Below, piece after piece: positions 8,350 to 15,603 of a stretch of 64,000 bases of DNA. The notes beneath the pieces were generated by a model, which was not told where the DNA came from, did no database searches, and worked only from the letters and a program-made list of their open reading frames with translations. Source of the stretch: Streptomyces sp. CG4. Its GTDB lineage: Bacteria; Actinomycetota; Actinomycetes; Streptomycetales; Streptomycetaceae. Position numbers and translations under genes: made by a program. Location of the stretch: contig NZ_CP163525.1 of the NCBI RefSeq assembly GCF_041080655.1, forward strand, positions 5,270,001 to 5,334,000, read 5' to 3'. Position 1 is the first letter of the stretch; each line of letters opens with the position of its first letter.

Positions 8350-8554
8350 AGGGCGATGGGGCCGCGCGCTCTCCGGGCTCCGGCTCCTGTCTCCACTCCG
8401 CTCTGGCGCCGGCGCTCTGGAGCACAGCGACAGCGGACTGGGCCCTGTACGCAGACAGACCCTCAAGGAGGGTGACGGGCGCTTGGCGCGCCAGGACCCG
8501 GCTGTGCCACAAGCTCAGCCCGGTCACCTTGCGCACTGCTCGGATCACATCCAT
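8348..8554 (-). CDS. Ribosomal L7/L12 C-terminal-domain-like small protein
   Basis: 68 residues. MDVIRAVRKVTGLSLWHSR, then a P-V-T-LLEG turn and VLQSAGARAEWR, follow the L7/L12 C-terminal fold (helix-turn-helix with I-x-x-VR-x-xTGLxLxxAK and a final GAxxE strand). It lacks the N-terminal dimerisation domain and the L11/L10 operon context of rplL, so it is not the ribosomal stalk protein. The open frame continues upstream without a start codon, so an N-terminal part may have been lost. Such stand-alone domains are common in Streptomyces; their role is unknown. Confidence 0.65.
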   Translation of the reverse strand: MDVIRAVRKVTGLSLWHSRVLARQAPVTLLEGLSAYRAQSAVAVLQSAGARAEWRQEPEPGERAAPSP

Positions 8555-8802
8555 CTCGCGCGGTGGGTCGACGGCGTACGGGATGGGAGCTGGGGACGGT
8601 GGTGGGTTGAGGTGGTAAGAACCCCTCGGCCCATAACTGCTGAAGGCATCCGGCTCAGGGCTTCATAATCCAGCAGGACGTACCCGCTGAAGCGACCCGA
8701 GCGTACGGGCGCCTGGCCTTGCACGGATTCACCAGCCGACTCGTGTTGGAAGTCGCGACAGACACGCGACTAGGGCAAGGTATTGGGGCTCAACGCCTTT
8801 GA

Positions 8803-9933
8803 TTAGCGTTTAGTGGACCGCTGACCAAGTCGTTCCTTAAGCACTTCCTGGATCACCTGCAGAGCGAGTTCTCGTGCGTTTTTGTCCGACTCTCCTGACG
8901 CCTGCATGATTTCATTGATTTGCCGCCATCTCCTTCCAATTGTTTCTAGTTGGTCGACTCGCATAGACTCAACGGCGAGTCGCGAGTCCTCAGGATGCAG
9001 CGCAAGGTGATGCGCCCACGAAGTCACCCCGCCAGTCTCAAAATGCCATTGATAGAAGGCGGCTTTTTGAGCACCGATACGGCGAGTCTCAGCACGTTGA
9101 TGCTCCACGAGCAACTCAAGTTCAAATCGCGAGATTCCCTCGTTGACCAAGTGGGTCAGCCGCTTGCTGCGTTCTTCCTGGGATACATTGATGCTCCAGG
9201 ATACGCGCAGGCCGATTGATGAACCGAGCGACTTGGAATCCGCTGCTTCTTGCAACGCACTTTCCGCTTCAGCGCTATTTTCGATATTAATTCGCCGTGT
9301 GACTCGACGAGCGATCCTCTGGATCTCTGCCATCAGGTGTTGTGGCACGTCACGGACCCCGCTGGCCACGTACCGTGCCGGATCGGCGACCTGCCAGAGG
9401 ATACTTACGTCCCCATCGAACTGGAAGGCATCATCCGCACTAGGCAAAGTGATGCTCTCGGTTATGAGATTCGTGCTGACATCCACCTCGTACATTGTGG
9501 TGTACCGCCTCGATGCTACTTCACTACGCGAAGGGCGATACGATGGCATATACGTGTCGTACACACCTCCAGGTGTTGCGAAGACCAATGCGCGGTCAGG
9601 TGCAGTGAGACTAACTGACGGGCTTGCTCGTTTCACAACTCGAACTGTAAGTACCGCGTCAATCAGGCGAGTTTTTCCGTCGGCTGTACGGCCCCACACG
9701 TAGGGTGGCTCCTCGCCTCGTTTATCACCTCCCGAGGAGTAATTCGTAATTTTGCCGTCCAGGCTCTCGACGTCGTTCGTTTCGGGGTCGTCGCCTCCGG
9801 CAACTCGTGTGACTCTAAGGCTCAGAATGCGATCGGGAGTAGCTTTTCTCGAAACAACTGATGGAGATTGCAGGGCAGGAGTGCGTCGTGACATTACGGC
9901 AATTATCTGGCCGATCAGTGAATCAGCGCGCAT
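8803..9933 (-). CDS. Hypothetical protein with weak SPFH/band 7-like region
   Basis: 376 residues; ATG preceded by GGAGG. Base composition is visibly lower in G+C than the surrounding genes, with many A/T-ending codons, a sign of foreign origin. Residues ~160–250 (FDGDVSILWQVADPARYV... then helices with RRVTRRINIEN) resemble the band 7/SPFH pattern in which a strand pair WxVxDPxxY precedes long helices. The C-terminal third is helical with many Arg/Glu. No signal peptide or membrane segment is evident. It starts 3 bases inside the stop region of the upstream membrane-protein gene, so the two form an operon. The family assignment is tentative. Confidence 0.6.
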   Translation of the reverse strand: MRADSLIGQIIAVMSRRTPALQSPSVVSRKATPDRILSLRVTRVAGGDDPETNDVESLDGKITNYSSGGDKRGEEPPYVWGRTADGKTRLIDAVLTVRVVKRASPSVSLTAPDRALVFATPGGVYDTYMPSYRPSRSEVASRRYTTMYEVDVSTNLITESITLPSADDAFQFDGDVSILWQVADPARYVASGVRDVPQHLMAEIQRIARRVTRRINIENSAEAESALQEAADSKSLGSSIGLRVSWSINVSQEERSKRLTHLVNEGISRFELELLVEHQRAETRRIGAQKAAFYQWHFETGGVTSWAHHLALHPEDSRLAVESMRVDQLETIGRRWRQINEIMQASGESDKNARELALQVIQEVLKERLGQRSTKR

Positions 9934-9935
9934 AC

Positions 9936-10322
9936 CTAGGCCTCCGGATCCAGGTTTGACGCTCCCTGCATCGTCGATGTTTCAGGTGGCGTGAGATTGG
10001 ATTCTGGGAGTTGCAGAGGGACCGTGCGAGCGATTCTCTCAATTATGTACGGAGCCGCCGCGCCGATGGTCAGGGCGCCAATCGGGCCCGATATTTGACC
10101 TGTCAGATCTGCAGCAGAAGCCAGCCCCCCACCAACCATCCATACCGCGACCCCGGCGATGGTGTAGGCGACCGCGCCTGCCTCCCCGTCGCCCGGCTTA
10201 CGCTCCTGCCAGGGCCAGCGGCGATGGGTGCGGACGGAGCGATAGATCGCAACAGCGTCGAGTGCGAACCCACCTGCAACGCCCCAGACGGCAGCCTGCC
10301 ACCATGTCATGTCGCCGACCAT
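9936..10322 (-). CDS. Small membrane protein paired with the SPFH-like gene
   Basis: 128 residues. Two or three hydrophobic segments are present (WWQAAVWGVAGGFALDAVAIY; AVAYTIAGVAVWMVGGGLA; GPIGALTIGAAAPYIIERI) with a charged cytoplasmic loop RTHRRWPWQERKPGD. The stop codon is only 2 bases from the start of the next gene, so they are probably co-translated; a membrane partner for an SPFH-like protein is a reasonable inference. A start at 10310 is an alternative. No family was recognised. Confidence 0.6.
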   Translation of the reverse strand: MVGDMTWWQAAVWGVAGGFALDAVAIYRSVRTHRRWPWQERKPGDGEAGAVAYTIAGVAVWMVGGGLASAADLTGQISGPIGALTIGAAAPYIIERIARTVPLQLPESNLTPPETSTMQGASNLDPEA

Positions 10323-10472
10323 AGGGGGCAGTTTGACGCTCGCGCAGCGAAACGGCCAGAGGGCGGCCGTTTTCGGCCTGAGCAGGATGGTGGTGGGGAG
10401 AGTAGCAGCGCTCGCCGGCCTGTTTCTGGCGCGCCTGCGCCGAGTGTCCGGCCTGTGTGCCAGGCCACGGCT

Positions 10473-10751
10473 TCAAGTGCGAAGCCGCAGTTCCAACGCC
10501 TGTCGCCCGACATCAGTAGCCGACAGCAGCGGAGGCGTACAACCCGATACGGTGATGCACCCGCCATTGAGAGCGCGACCCGCGACGACATCAGCCAACT
10601 CGTCGGCCCAGCGAAGCAGAACCTTTGAGGTAATGGCCTTCCGCGCCGGTCCCTCCGTTCGAATCTCAGCGAATGCACCAAACGATTCATGATCACGGAA
10701 TCGCGGCGGCACCGGAACGGGAACTAGGATCGGCCCCAGCGCACAGATCAC
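10473..10751 (-). CDS. Doubtful hypothetical gene or fragment
   Basis: An open frame continues from 10910; a GTG at 10751 avoids overlap with the opposite MOSC gene and leaves ~92 residues. The section FRDHESFGAFAEIRTEGPARKAI...LLRWADELADVV has credible coding composition. There is no Shine-Dalgarno sequence and no recognised family. It may be the remnant of an accessory gene of the island. Confidence 0.3.
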   Translation of the reverse strand: MICALGPILVPVPVPPRFRDHESFGAFAEIRTEGPARKAITSKVLLRWADELADVVAGRALNGGCITVSGCTPPLLSATDVGRQALELRLRT

Positions 10752-10803
10752 GGCGCTGTGAGGGGCTGACCCGGCCGGCCAGCCAGCCCGCAGGAGGTCC
10801 GCA

Positions 10804-12564
10804 ATGGCGACGCTGCTGTCCGTGAACGTAGGCATGCCCAGAGACGTCCCCTGGCAGGGAAGGACTGTCCACACCGGAGCCTGGAAGGCCCCCGTCCAGG
10901 GCCCTCGCATGGTCCGGCGGCTGAACGTCGATGGAGACGGTCAAGGAGATCTGGCCGGGCATGGCGGCGAAATTCGAGCCGTTCTCGTCTATCAGTTGCA
11001 GTCCTATCAGTACTGGCAAAAGCAACTCGGTCGCGACGACCTGACCTTCGGGATCTTCGGGGAGAACTTCACTGTCGACGGTCTGCCCGACGACGAAGTG
11101 TCCATCGGCGACCGGTACCGCATCGGCGAAGCCGAATTCGAAGTCACCCAGCCGCGCGTCACCTGCTACCGGGTCGGCATGCGCCTGGGCGAACCGACCA
11201 TGGCCTCCTTCCTGGTCGCCCACCACCGACCCGGCTTTTACCTGCGCGTCCTCACCGAAGGGCGCGTCGAAGCCGGCGATGAGATCAGCCTCATCCGCAA
11301 AGGTCCCGAACAACTCAGCGTTGCCGAGATCGACGCGCTGCTCTACCTCCCCGGTCGCGACCCCGCGAAGCTGCGTAAAGCATTGAACATCCCCGCTCTC
11401 AGCCCCGGATGGCAGCAGTCCTTCCGCGAACTCGCCGCCGCCCAGCAGCCTAAACAGGAACCGGGATGGCCGGGCGAACGCGCCAGCTGCCAGCAGCCCA
11501 GACAAGAGCCGCAATGGCCGGGGTTCAAGACCATGCGCATCGCCCGCATCGTCCCTGAGACCCCCACCGTCTCGTCGATCTACCTCGCCGCCACTGATGG
11601 CACACCCTTGCCCGAAGCCCGTCCGGGCCAGTACCTGTCCATCCGCCTCGCCGTCGGCGATGCCGCCCCCGCAGTGCGCAGCTACTCACTATCCTCCGCA
11701 CGCACAGCCGACACCTACCGCATCAGCGTCAAGCACGAGCCCCACGGGAAAGTCAGCAGCTACATCCATGCCAGGCTCCGCCCCGGGGACCTCGTGGACA
11801 TCGCCAGCCCCCGCGGAACATTCGTACTCCAAGAAAGCACCCGCCCGATCCTCCTGATCTCCGCAGGGATCGGTGCCACCCCCGTGCTCGCCATGCTCCA
11901 CCGACTCGCCGCCACAACAGACGCACGCCCTGTCTGGTGGATCCACACCGCCCACGACCGCGCCCACCACCCTTTCGCAGAGGAGAGCCACGCCCTTCTG
12001 GCGCAACTCCCCAACGCCCACGAGCACATCTACTACACCTCCGAAACCCCGCATCCCGGCGAGGTCTACATCACCCAGGGCCGCCCGACCGCACGATCAC
12101 TCACGGCCATGGGCATCCCCACCGACGCCGACGCCTACCTGTGCGGACCACCCGCCTTCATGGACGACGTCGGTGGCTTCCTGCGCGATCATGGTCTGCG
12201 CCCCGAGCGGATCCATACGGAACAGTTCAGCGCCCTCCCGGCCATCAACCCCGGCGTCACCCCCACTGCCGTGGTGCGGCCGCACCAACCATCCGGTCCA
12301 CCGGGCACCGGCCCCCTCATCACCTTCGCCCGCAGCGGCCTCACGACCCCGTGGTCACCCGCCCACGCGTCCCTCCTCGATCTCGCCGAAGCCTGTGACA
12401 TCCCCACCCGCTGGTCCTGCCGCACGGGCGTCTGCCACACCTGCATCACCCACCTTGTGTCAGGCGACATCACCTACACCACCCCACCCCTCGAACTCCC
12501 CGAAGCCGGCACCATCCTCGTCTGCTGCAGCGCGCCGACCACCGAAGTCGTCCTCGACCTCTAG
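10804..12564 (+). CDS. MOSC domain – FAD/NAD(P) reductase – 2Fe-2S ferredoxin fusion protein
   Basis: 586 residues, ATG with an AGGAGG site. Residues 1–~215 are a YiiM-type MOSC domain (VDGDGQGDLAGHGG, the catalytic-region Cys in RVTCYRVGMRLG). After a short Q/P-rich linker with an imperfect duplication (QPKQEPGWPG / QPRQEPQWPG), residues ~240–480 form a ferredoxin reductase with the FAD motif RSYSLSS, NAD(P) motif GIGATPVLAML and CGPPAFMDDV. The C-terminal ~90 residues are a plant-type 2Fe-2S domain with CRTGVCHTC and a distal Cys in LVCCSAP. MOSC domains bind sulfur or molybdenum-cofactor ligands; such fusions are thought to reduce N-hydroxylated substrates. It is the best-preserved gene of the island. 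Confidence 0.9.
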   Translation: MATLLSVNVGMPRDVPWQGRTVHTGAWKAPVQGPRMVRRLNVDGDGQGDLAGHGGEIRAVLVYQLQSYQYWQKQLGRDDLTFGIFGENFTVDGLPDDEVSIGDRYRIGEAEFEVTQPRVTCYRVGMRLGEPTMASFLVAHHRPGFYLRVLTEGRVEAGDEISLIRKGPEQLSVAEIDALLYLPGRDPAKLRKALNIPALSPGWQQSFRELAAAQQPKQEPGWPGERASCQQPRQEPQWPGFKTMRIARIVPETPTVSSIYLAATDGTPLPEARPGQYLSIRLAVGDAAPAVRSYSLSSARTADTYRISVKHEPHGKVSSYIHARLRPGDLVDIASPRGTFVLQESTRPILLISAGIGATPVLAMLHRLAATTDARPVWWIHTAHDRAHHPFAEESHALLAQLPNAHEHIYYTSETPHPGEVYITQGRPTARSLTAMGIPTDADAYLCGPPAFMDDVGGFLRDHGLRPERIHTEQFSALPAINPGVTPTAVVRPHQPSGPPGTGPLITFARSGLTTPWSPAHASLLDLAEACDIPTRWSCRTGVCHTCITHLVSGDITYTTPPLELPEAGTILVCCSAPTTEVVLDL

Positions 12565-13107
12565 CCGGCCAGCAAAGGCACAGGCCGGGCCTGCACATCA
12601 CCGTCGCCGACCGCTTCCAAGACGGATAATTCGACGGCGAGTTCGCCGACCGCGCCACAGCTCTGACCGACGCCGCCGAGACCGACTGGCACAGACCGCT
12701 GGGCTGAATCCGAACACCGAGGAGAACCGCACCACAAGCGCACCAGATAGAGCGGGGAACAGCGGGGAATCACGGTGAACATGAGCGCCGCCGGCGAAGC
12801 CACAGCTCAGCTGTTCGCCCAGGTCAATGCCCGAACCGACCGCAAATGATCGCAGCTTCCCAAGCTGAGGCTCAGGCACCGTCTTTACGGGGCGGCCGTC
12901 ACGGCTTGCTGTGATCGACGGCACCGGCAGCGTGGCGGAGGCCGGTGGGGGTGCAGCGAGGCATACGCGTGCGTGATCGGTCCGCAGGCCCGCCGTCGTG
13001 GCTGACTGTCGTCGGCTGAGGCCCAGAGGAACCGGACCCAACTCTGAGGAAACGTCATCTGTCACCCACCTGCGGCTGGCGCGGCAGGGCTGTACATCCT
13101 GGGCACC
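12565..13107. other. Gene-poor stretch inside island 1
   Basis: 543 bases. Short coding-like segments, for instance around 12590–12705, are broken by in-frame stops and may be relics of a lost gene. Nothing intact or recognisable was found. Confidence 0.35.
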
Positions 13108-13593
13108 ATGACGAACCCCGAAGGCCCGTACGTGAAGGTGCACTTCCGGCTTGAGGTCGAGGACGACTGGCTCCCGACGTCGGTGGAGAGCCTCTGGGCC
13201 GTCGACCAAGGTGACGGCACCGTGCGGCTCGACAACATCCCCTGGTTCGTCCGAGGTATTGCCTGCGGGGACATCGTGGCCACCGAGCCAGATGAGGAAG
13301 GCGTGCGATGGGCCGGCGAGGTGGTCCGGCGTTCGGAGAACTGCACTATCCGCCTCATCGTGTTCCGTGACGGCGGCTCGGGAGCTGCACGGCAGAGCGT
13401 GATCAACGCGTTTGAGAGAGTCGGCGTCGACGGCGAGGGCATAGAGCGGTTCGGCATGGTTGCCCTGGACGTCCCGCCCACCGCCGATCTCGTCAAGGTG
13501 CAAGGGCTGCTAAAGCACGGCGTAGCGAAGGAGTGGTGGGACATGGAAGAGGGGTGCATCACCGAGCAGTGGCGGGCCGCCTCCGCCGTTTGA
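13108..13593 (+). CDS. DUF4265 domain protein
   Basis: 161 residues. KVHFRLEVEDDWLPTSVESLWAV near the start, then DNIPWFVRGIACGDIV and the EVVRRSENCTIRLIV strand, are the hallmark of DUF4265, common in Streptomyces. The C-terminal half (SVINAFERVGVDGEGIERFGMVALDVP) completes the domain. No catalytic residues are known. It lies at the right edge of the gpmA island. In other genomes the family is often near toxin or immunity loci, but nothing here fixes a role. Confidence 0.85.
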   Translation: MTNPEGPYVKVHFRLEVEDDWLPTSVESLWAVDQGDGTVRLDNIPWFVRGIACGDIVATEPDEEGVRWAGEVVRRSENCTIRLIVFRDGGSGAARQSVINAFERVGVDGEGIERFGMVALDVPPTADLVKVQGLLKHGVAKEWWDMEEGCITEQWRAASAV

Positions 13594-13597
13594 CGCC

Positions 13598-13633
13598 GTC
13601 GATGTGCCCCATGACGTCGATGTGCCCCATGAC
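13598..13633. repeat. 18-bp perfect tandem repeat near right end of island 1
   Basis: GTCGATGTGCCCCATGAC occurs twice in direct succession (13598–13615 and 13616–13633), immediately before the paired CTGGGCCGTC repeats. It may belong to the recombination site region. Confidence 0.8.
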
Positions 13634-13653
13634 TGGGCCGTCCCTGGGCCGTC
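13633..13653. repeat. Paired direct repeats, right end of island 1
   Basis: CTGGGCCGTC at 13633–13642 and 13644–13653, the same words and 11-base period as at 8329–8349. Confidence 0.75.
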
Positions 13654-13756
13654 CGAGGCCGCTCGACAGGGGCCAATGACGACCAACGACGACCACCAGG
13701 CGCACGGGCTCACCGCTCCCGACCAGCAAAAACCCAGCTCCCCAAGATCCCGGGCA

Positions 13757-13834
13757 AGACCCAGGGCAAGGAGAAGTAAGCGCCCGCGAACAAGCCCCCT
13801 ACCTGCGGTTTCTCCGCCGGTAGGGGGCTTTTCG
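13757..13834 (+). repeat. Right direct repeat (attR-like): copy of the gpmA 3' end
   Basis: A copy of 8245–8322 with 5 mismatches. Read in the gpmA frame it ends GKTQGKEK-stop, close to gpmA's NQGKKK-stop, followed by the same terminator hairpin (13794–13803 with 13819–13828). Confidence 0.85.
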
Positions 13835-13842
13835 GTCGTCTT

Positions 13843-14217
13843 CTAGTCGGTCTCGTCCTCCGATGTGTCGGAGCCGTTCTTGTCCGGTGAGGGAGGGGCG
13901 GGGATGACATGCCCGTTCCTGCCGTCGTGACCCCTCCTGCCGTTGTGGCCTCTCCTGCCGTGATGGCCGTCTTCCCCGTGGTGCCCCGGTCTGCCTCTCG
14001 GGCCGGTGGGGCCGGCCGCACCGGAGGGACCGGAGGGGCCGGGCGGGCCGGGCAGGACCTCCTGTCCTTGGAGGCTGACGCGTCGTGCCTGGAGTCTGTC
14101 GATCTGCTGCTGGTGGGCGACGAGCGCGACCGACTGCGCGACGAGAGCGACGGTCAGCACTGCGCCGAGCACAAGGGGGCGCCGCGGGCTACGCGACACC
14201 TCGTTTACGCTACTCAC
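13843..14217 (-). CDS. Collagen-like membrane-anchored protein (copy 1)
   Basis: 124 residues from the GTG at 14217; alignment with the paralogue at 14311–14634, including the GTGAGGAA ribosome site, supports this start over the GTG at 14229. An N-terminal transmembrane helix (LVLGAVLTVALVAQSVALV) is followed by a short linker and about 14 Gly-X-Y triplets (GPPGPSGPSG, then charged GHHGEDGHHGRRGHNG), ending in a Pro/Asp/Glu tail. The His/Arg-rich triplets differ from the Lys/Asp triplets of its paralogue. Probably a short cell-surface collagen-like triple helix; function is unknown. Confidence 0.85.
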   Translation of the reverse strand: MSSVNEVSRSPRRPLVLGAVLTVALVAQSVALVAHQQQIDRLQARRVSLQGQEVLPGPPGPSGPSGAAGPTGPRGRPGHHGEDGHHGRRGHNGRRGHDGRNGHVIPAPPSPDKNGSDTSEDETD

Positions 14218-14310
14218 GCTTTTCCTCACTCTGTGTGACGGCGAAAAGTAAAAGGCGCGGACTTGACGCGACTTCGACGACGGGGGCTCGGCCGGCCGAC
14301 GCCGCCCCGT

Positions 14311-14634
14311 CTAGCTGCCGATGGCGTCCTTCCCGTCCTTCCCGTCCTTTCCGTCATGACCGTCCTGCCCGTCCTTTCCGTCCTTTCCGTCCTTTCCGTC
14401 ATGGCCTGCCGGGCCGATGGGGCCGGCCGGACCGCGAGGGCCAGGAGGACCGGACGGGCCGGGAGGACCGGTCAAGAGGTGTCCCTGGGAGTCGACGGGC
14501 TGCGTCTGCAGGTCGTCGATCTGCCCTTGTTGGGCGAGGAGCACGGCTGACTGCACGACGAGGGCGACGGTCAGCACTGCGCCGAGCACAAGGGGGCGCC
14601 GCGGATTACGCAGCGCTTCAATCACGTTTCTCAT
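14311..14634 (-). CDS. Collagen-like membrane-anchored protein (copy 2)
   Basis: 107 residues, ATG at 14634 with GTGAGGAA upstream. It has the same plan as copy 1: RNPRRPLVLGAVLTVALVVQSAVLL helix, a linker (QQGQIDDLQTQPVD), then ~17 Gly-X-Y triplets, first neutral GPP/GPS/GPR and then repeated GKDGKDGKDG. Alternating Lys and Asp triplets are classic stabilisers of collagen trimers. The upstream regions of the two copies are also similar, so promoter and gene were duplicated together. They lie just outside the gpmA island. Confidence 0.85.
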   Translation of the reverse strand: MRNVIEALRNPRRPLVLGAVLTVALVVQSAVLLAQQGQIDDLQTQPVDSQGHLLTGPPGPSGPPGPRGPAGPIGPAGHDGKDGKDGKDGQDGHDGKDGKDGKDAIGS

Positions 14635-15206
14635 ATGATTCCTCACGCTGAGTGACGAACAAAGTATAAAAGATGAAGACATTAAGGACGTGCACCTCCG
14701 TGTGGAGTGTCTCCCCGGCGACCTCGAACGGCCCAGGAGCCGCAGAACGCGGCTCGGTAGCCTTGGCGGCCGTAGATCAACTTCACATTGCGGATCGGTC
14801 ATATCGACCACCGGTGAGAAGTCGTATTCCGAGGAGCGACAGGAGTGCGCCACCGCACGCACACAGCGACTCGGCTACGCGGCTCGGTCTGGCGGGTGCT
14901 GTCGCCCTCACCGCGTTCACGGTCATGCTGCCACCGCGGCGCGAGCGCAACGCGCGCGTCTGACAGGACGCGGGGATCCGGAAGAGCACGGGGGCCGGAG
15001 TCCGGCTCGGTGCGCGGCAGGGGACGGCGGCGCATGCGTGGGCCGCGTCCTCGGTCCGGCCGAGGGTAATCAGCGGTCCGCCACGACCAGGTCCGACGGA
15101 CTTCACCGGCTGACAGTCATCACCCGCTGACGGACGTCACCGGTTTACGGACGTCACCGGCGCGCGCGACGGCATCGACCGGTCCCTTCCGCCCCCCCGC
15201 ATGACA
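14635..15206. other. Intergenic stretch upstream of the collagen-like genes
   Basis: About 570 bases. On the minus strand TATACT (14663–14668) is a likely -10 for copy 2. A 14-bp direct repeat, ACGGACGTCACCGG-like, occurs twice near 15130–15160. Open frames here have no recognisable product and poor starts. Confidence 0.4.
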
Positions 15207-15246
15207 AGGGCCGGTGTGGATCGCATCTCGCGTCCACACCGGCCCT
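15207..15246 (-). terminator. Terminator of the Cys-rich peptide gene
   Basis: AGGGCCGGTGTGGA (15207–15220) and TCCACACCGGCCCT (15233–15246) form a perfect 14-bp stem with a 12-base loop, 18 bases beyond the stop codon. Confidence 0.85.
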
Positions 15247-15264
15247 CGTGACGTCGTACCGCCC

Positions 15265-15420
15265 TCAGCCGCACTGGCAGGGGCCACCCGACTGGCAGCC
15301 GCAGCCGCAGCCCGAGCCGCACCCGCACGCGCCGATCAGCGGAAGGTTCCTCGTTTCGGTGGGCCGGTCGGTCTCGCGCTCCTGCGTGGGGTCGGGCGTG
15401 GTGCTGGGGGATTCGGCCAT
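15265..15420 (-). CDS. 51-residue Cys-rich peptide
   Basis: ATG at 15420 with a near-perfect AGGAGGG ribosome site; stop at 15265. The N-terminal 30 residues are acidic and Thr/Pro-rich (AESPSTTPDPTQERE). The C-terminal 20 residues hold seven Cys among Gly (ACGCGSGCGCGC, then PCQCG). A strong terminator follows, so it is a discrete gene. CxC and CxxxC spacing suggests metal binding like a metallothionein, or a modified or cofactor-carrying peptide; neither can be shown here. Its place between an island and the phoU/phoRP locus is notable but does not establish phosphate control. Confidence 0.75.
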   Translation of the reverse strand: MAESPSTTPDPTQERETDRPTETRNLPLIGACGCGSGCGCGCQSGGPCQCG

Positions 15421-15603
15421 GGGTCCCTCCTAGACGCTGGGGCAGGGGTGCCCTCACCTAGTTCATGCCCGTTTCCCTGGGCGCATCAACGGCGCACGGA
15501 GGCGCTCACGCGGCCCCGCGCCCCCGACACCACTCCGGAAGCCCCCTCCGGAGCACCGAGCGCCCCGGAGGCCCGGACGCCCCGGAAGCCCCGCCCCGCG
15601 GGG

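Larger units (their letters stand above)
8323..13756. mobile_element. Degenerate integrative island at the 3' end of gpmA
   Basis: About 5.4 kb bounded by copies of the gpmA 3' end. Just inside each end lies a pair of direct repeats CTGGGCCGTC spaced 11 bases apart (8329 and 8340; 13633 and 13644), the arrangement expected of integrase arm-type sites. Contents are accessory: an L7/L12-like gene, a low-GC gene pair, a MOSC–FNR–ferredoxin fusion and DUF4265. No integrase, excisionase or transfer gene was found, so it is probably a remnant that can no longer move by itself. Confidence 0.7.

Noticed and set aside
8348..8554. rplL, the ribosomal stalk gene
   Set aside because: Lacks the N-terminal dimerisation domain and the rplJ context.
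14673..14963. Possible small membrane protein upstream of the collagen-like genes
   Set aside because: One hydrophobic stretch only, overlaps the promoter of the minus-strand gene, no ribosome site and no family.
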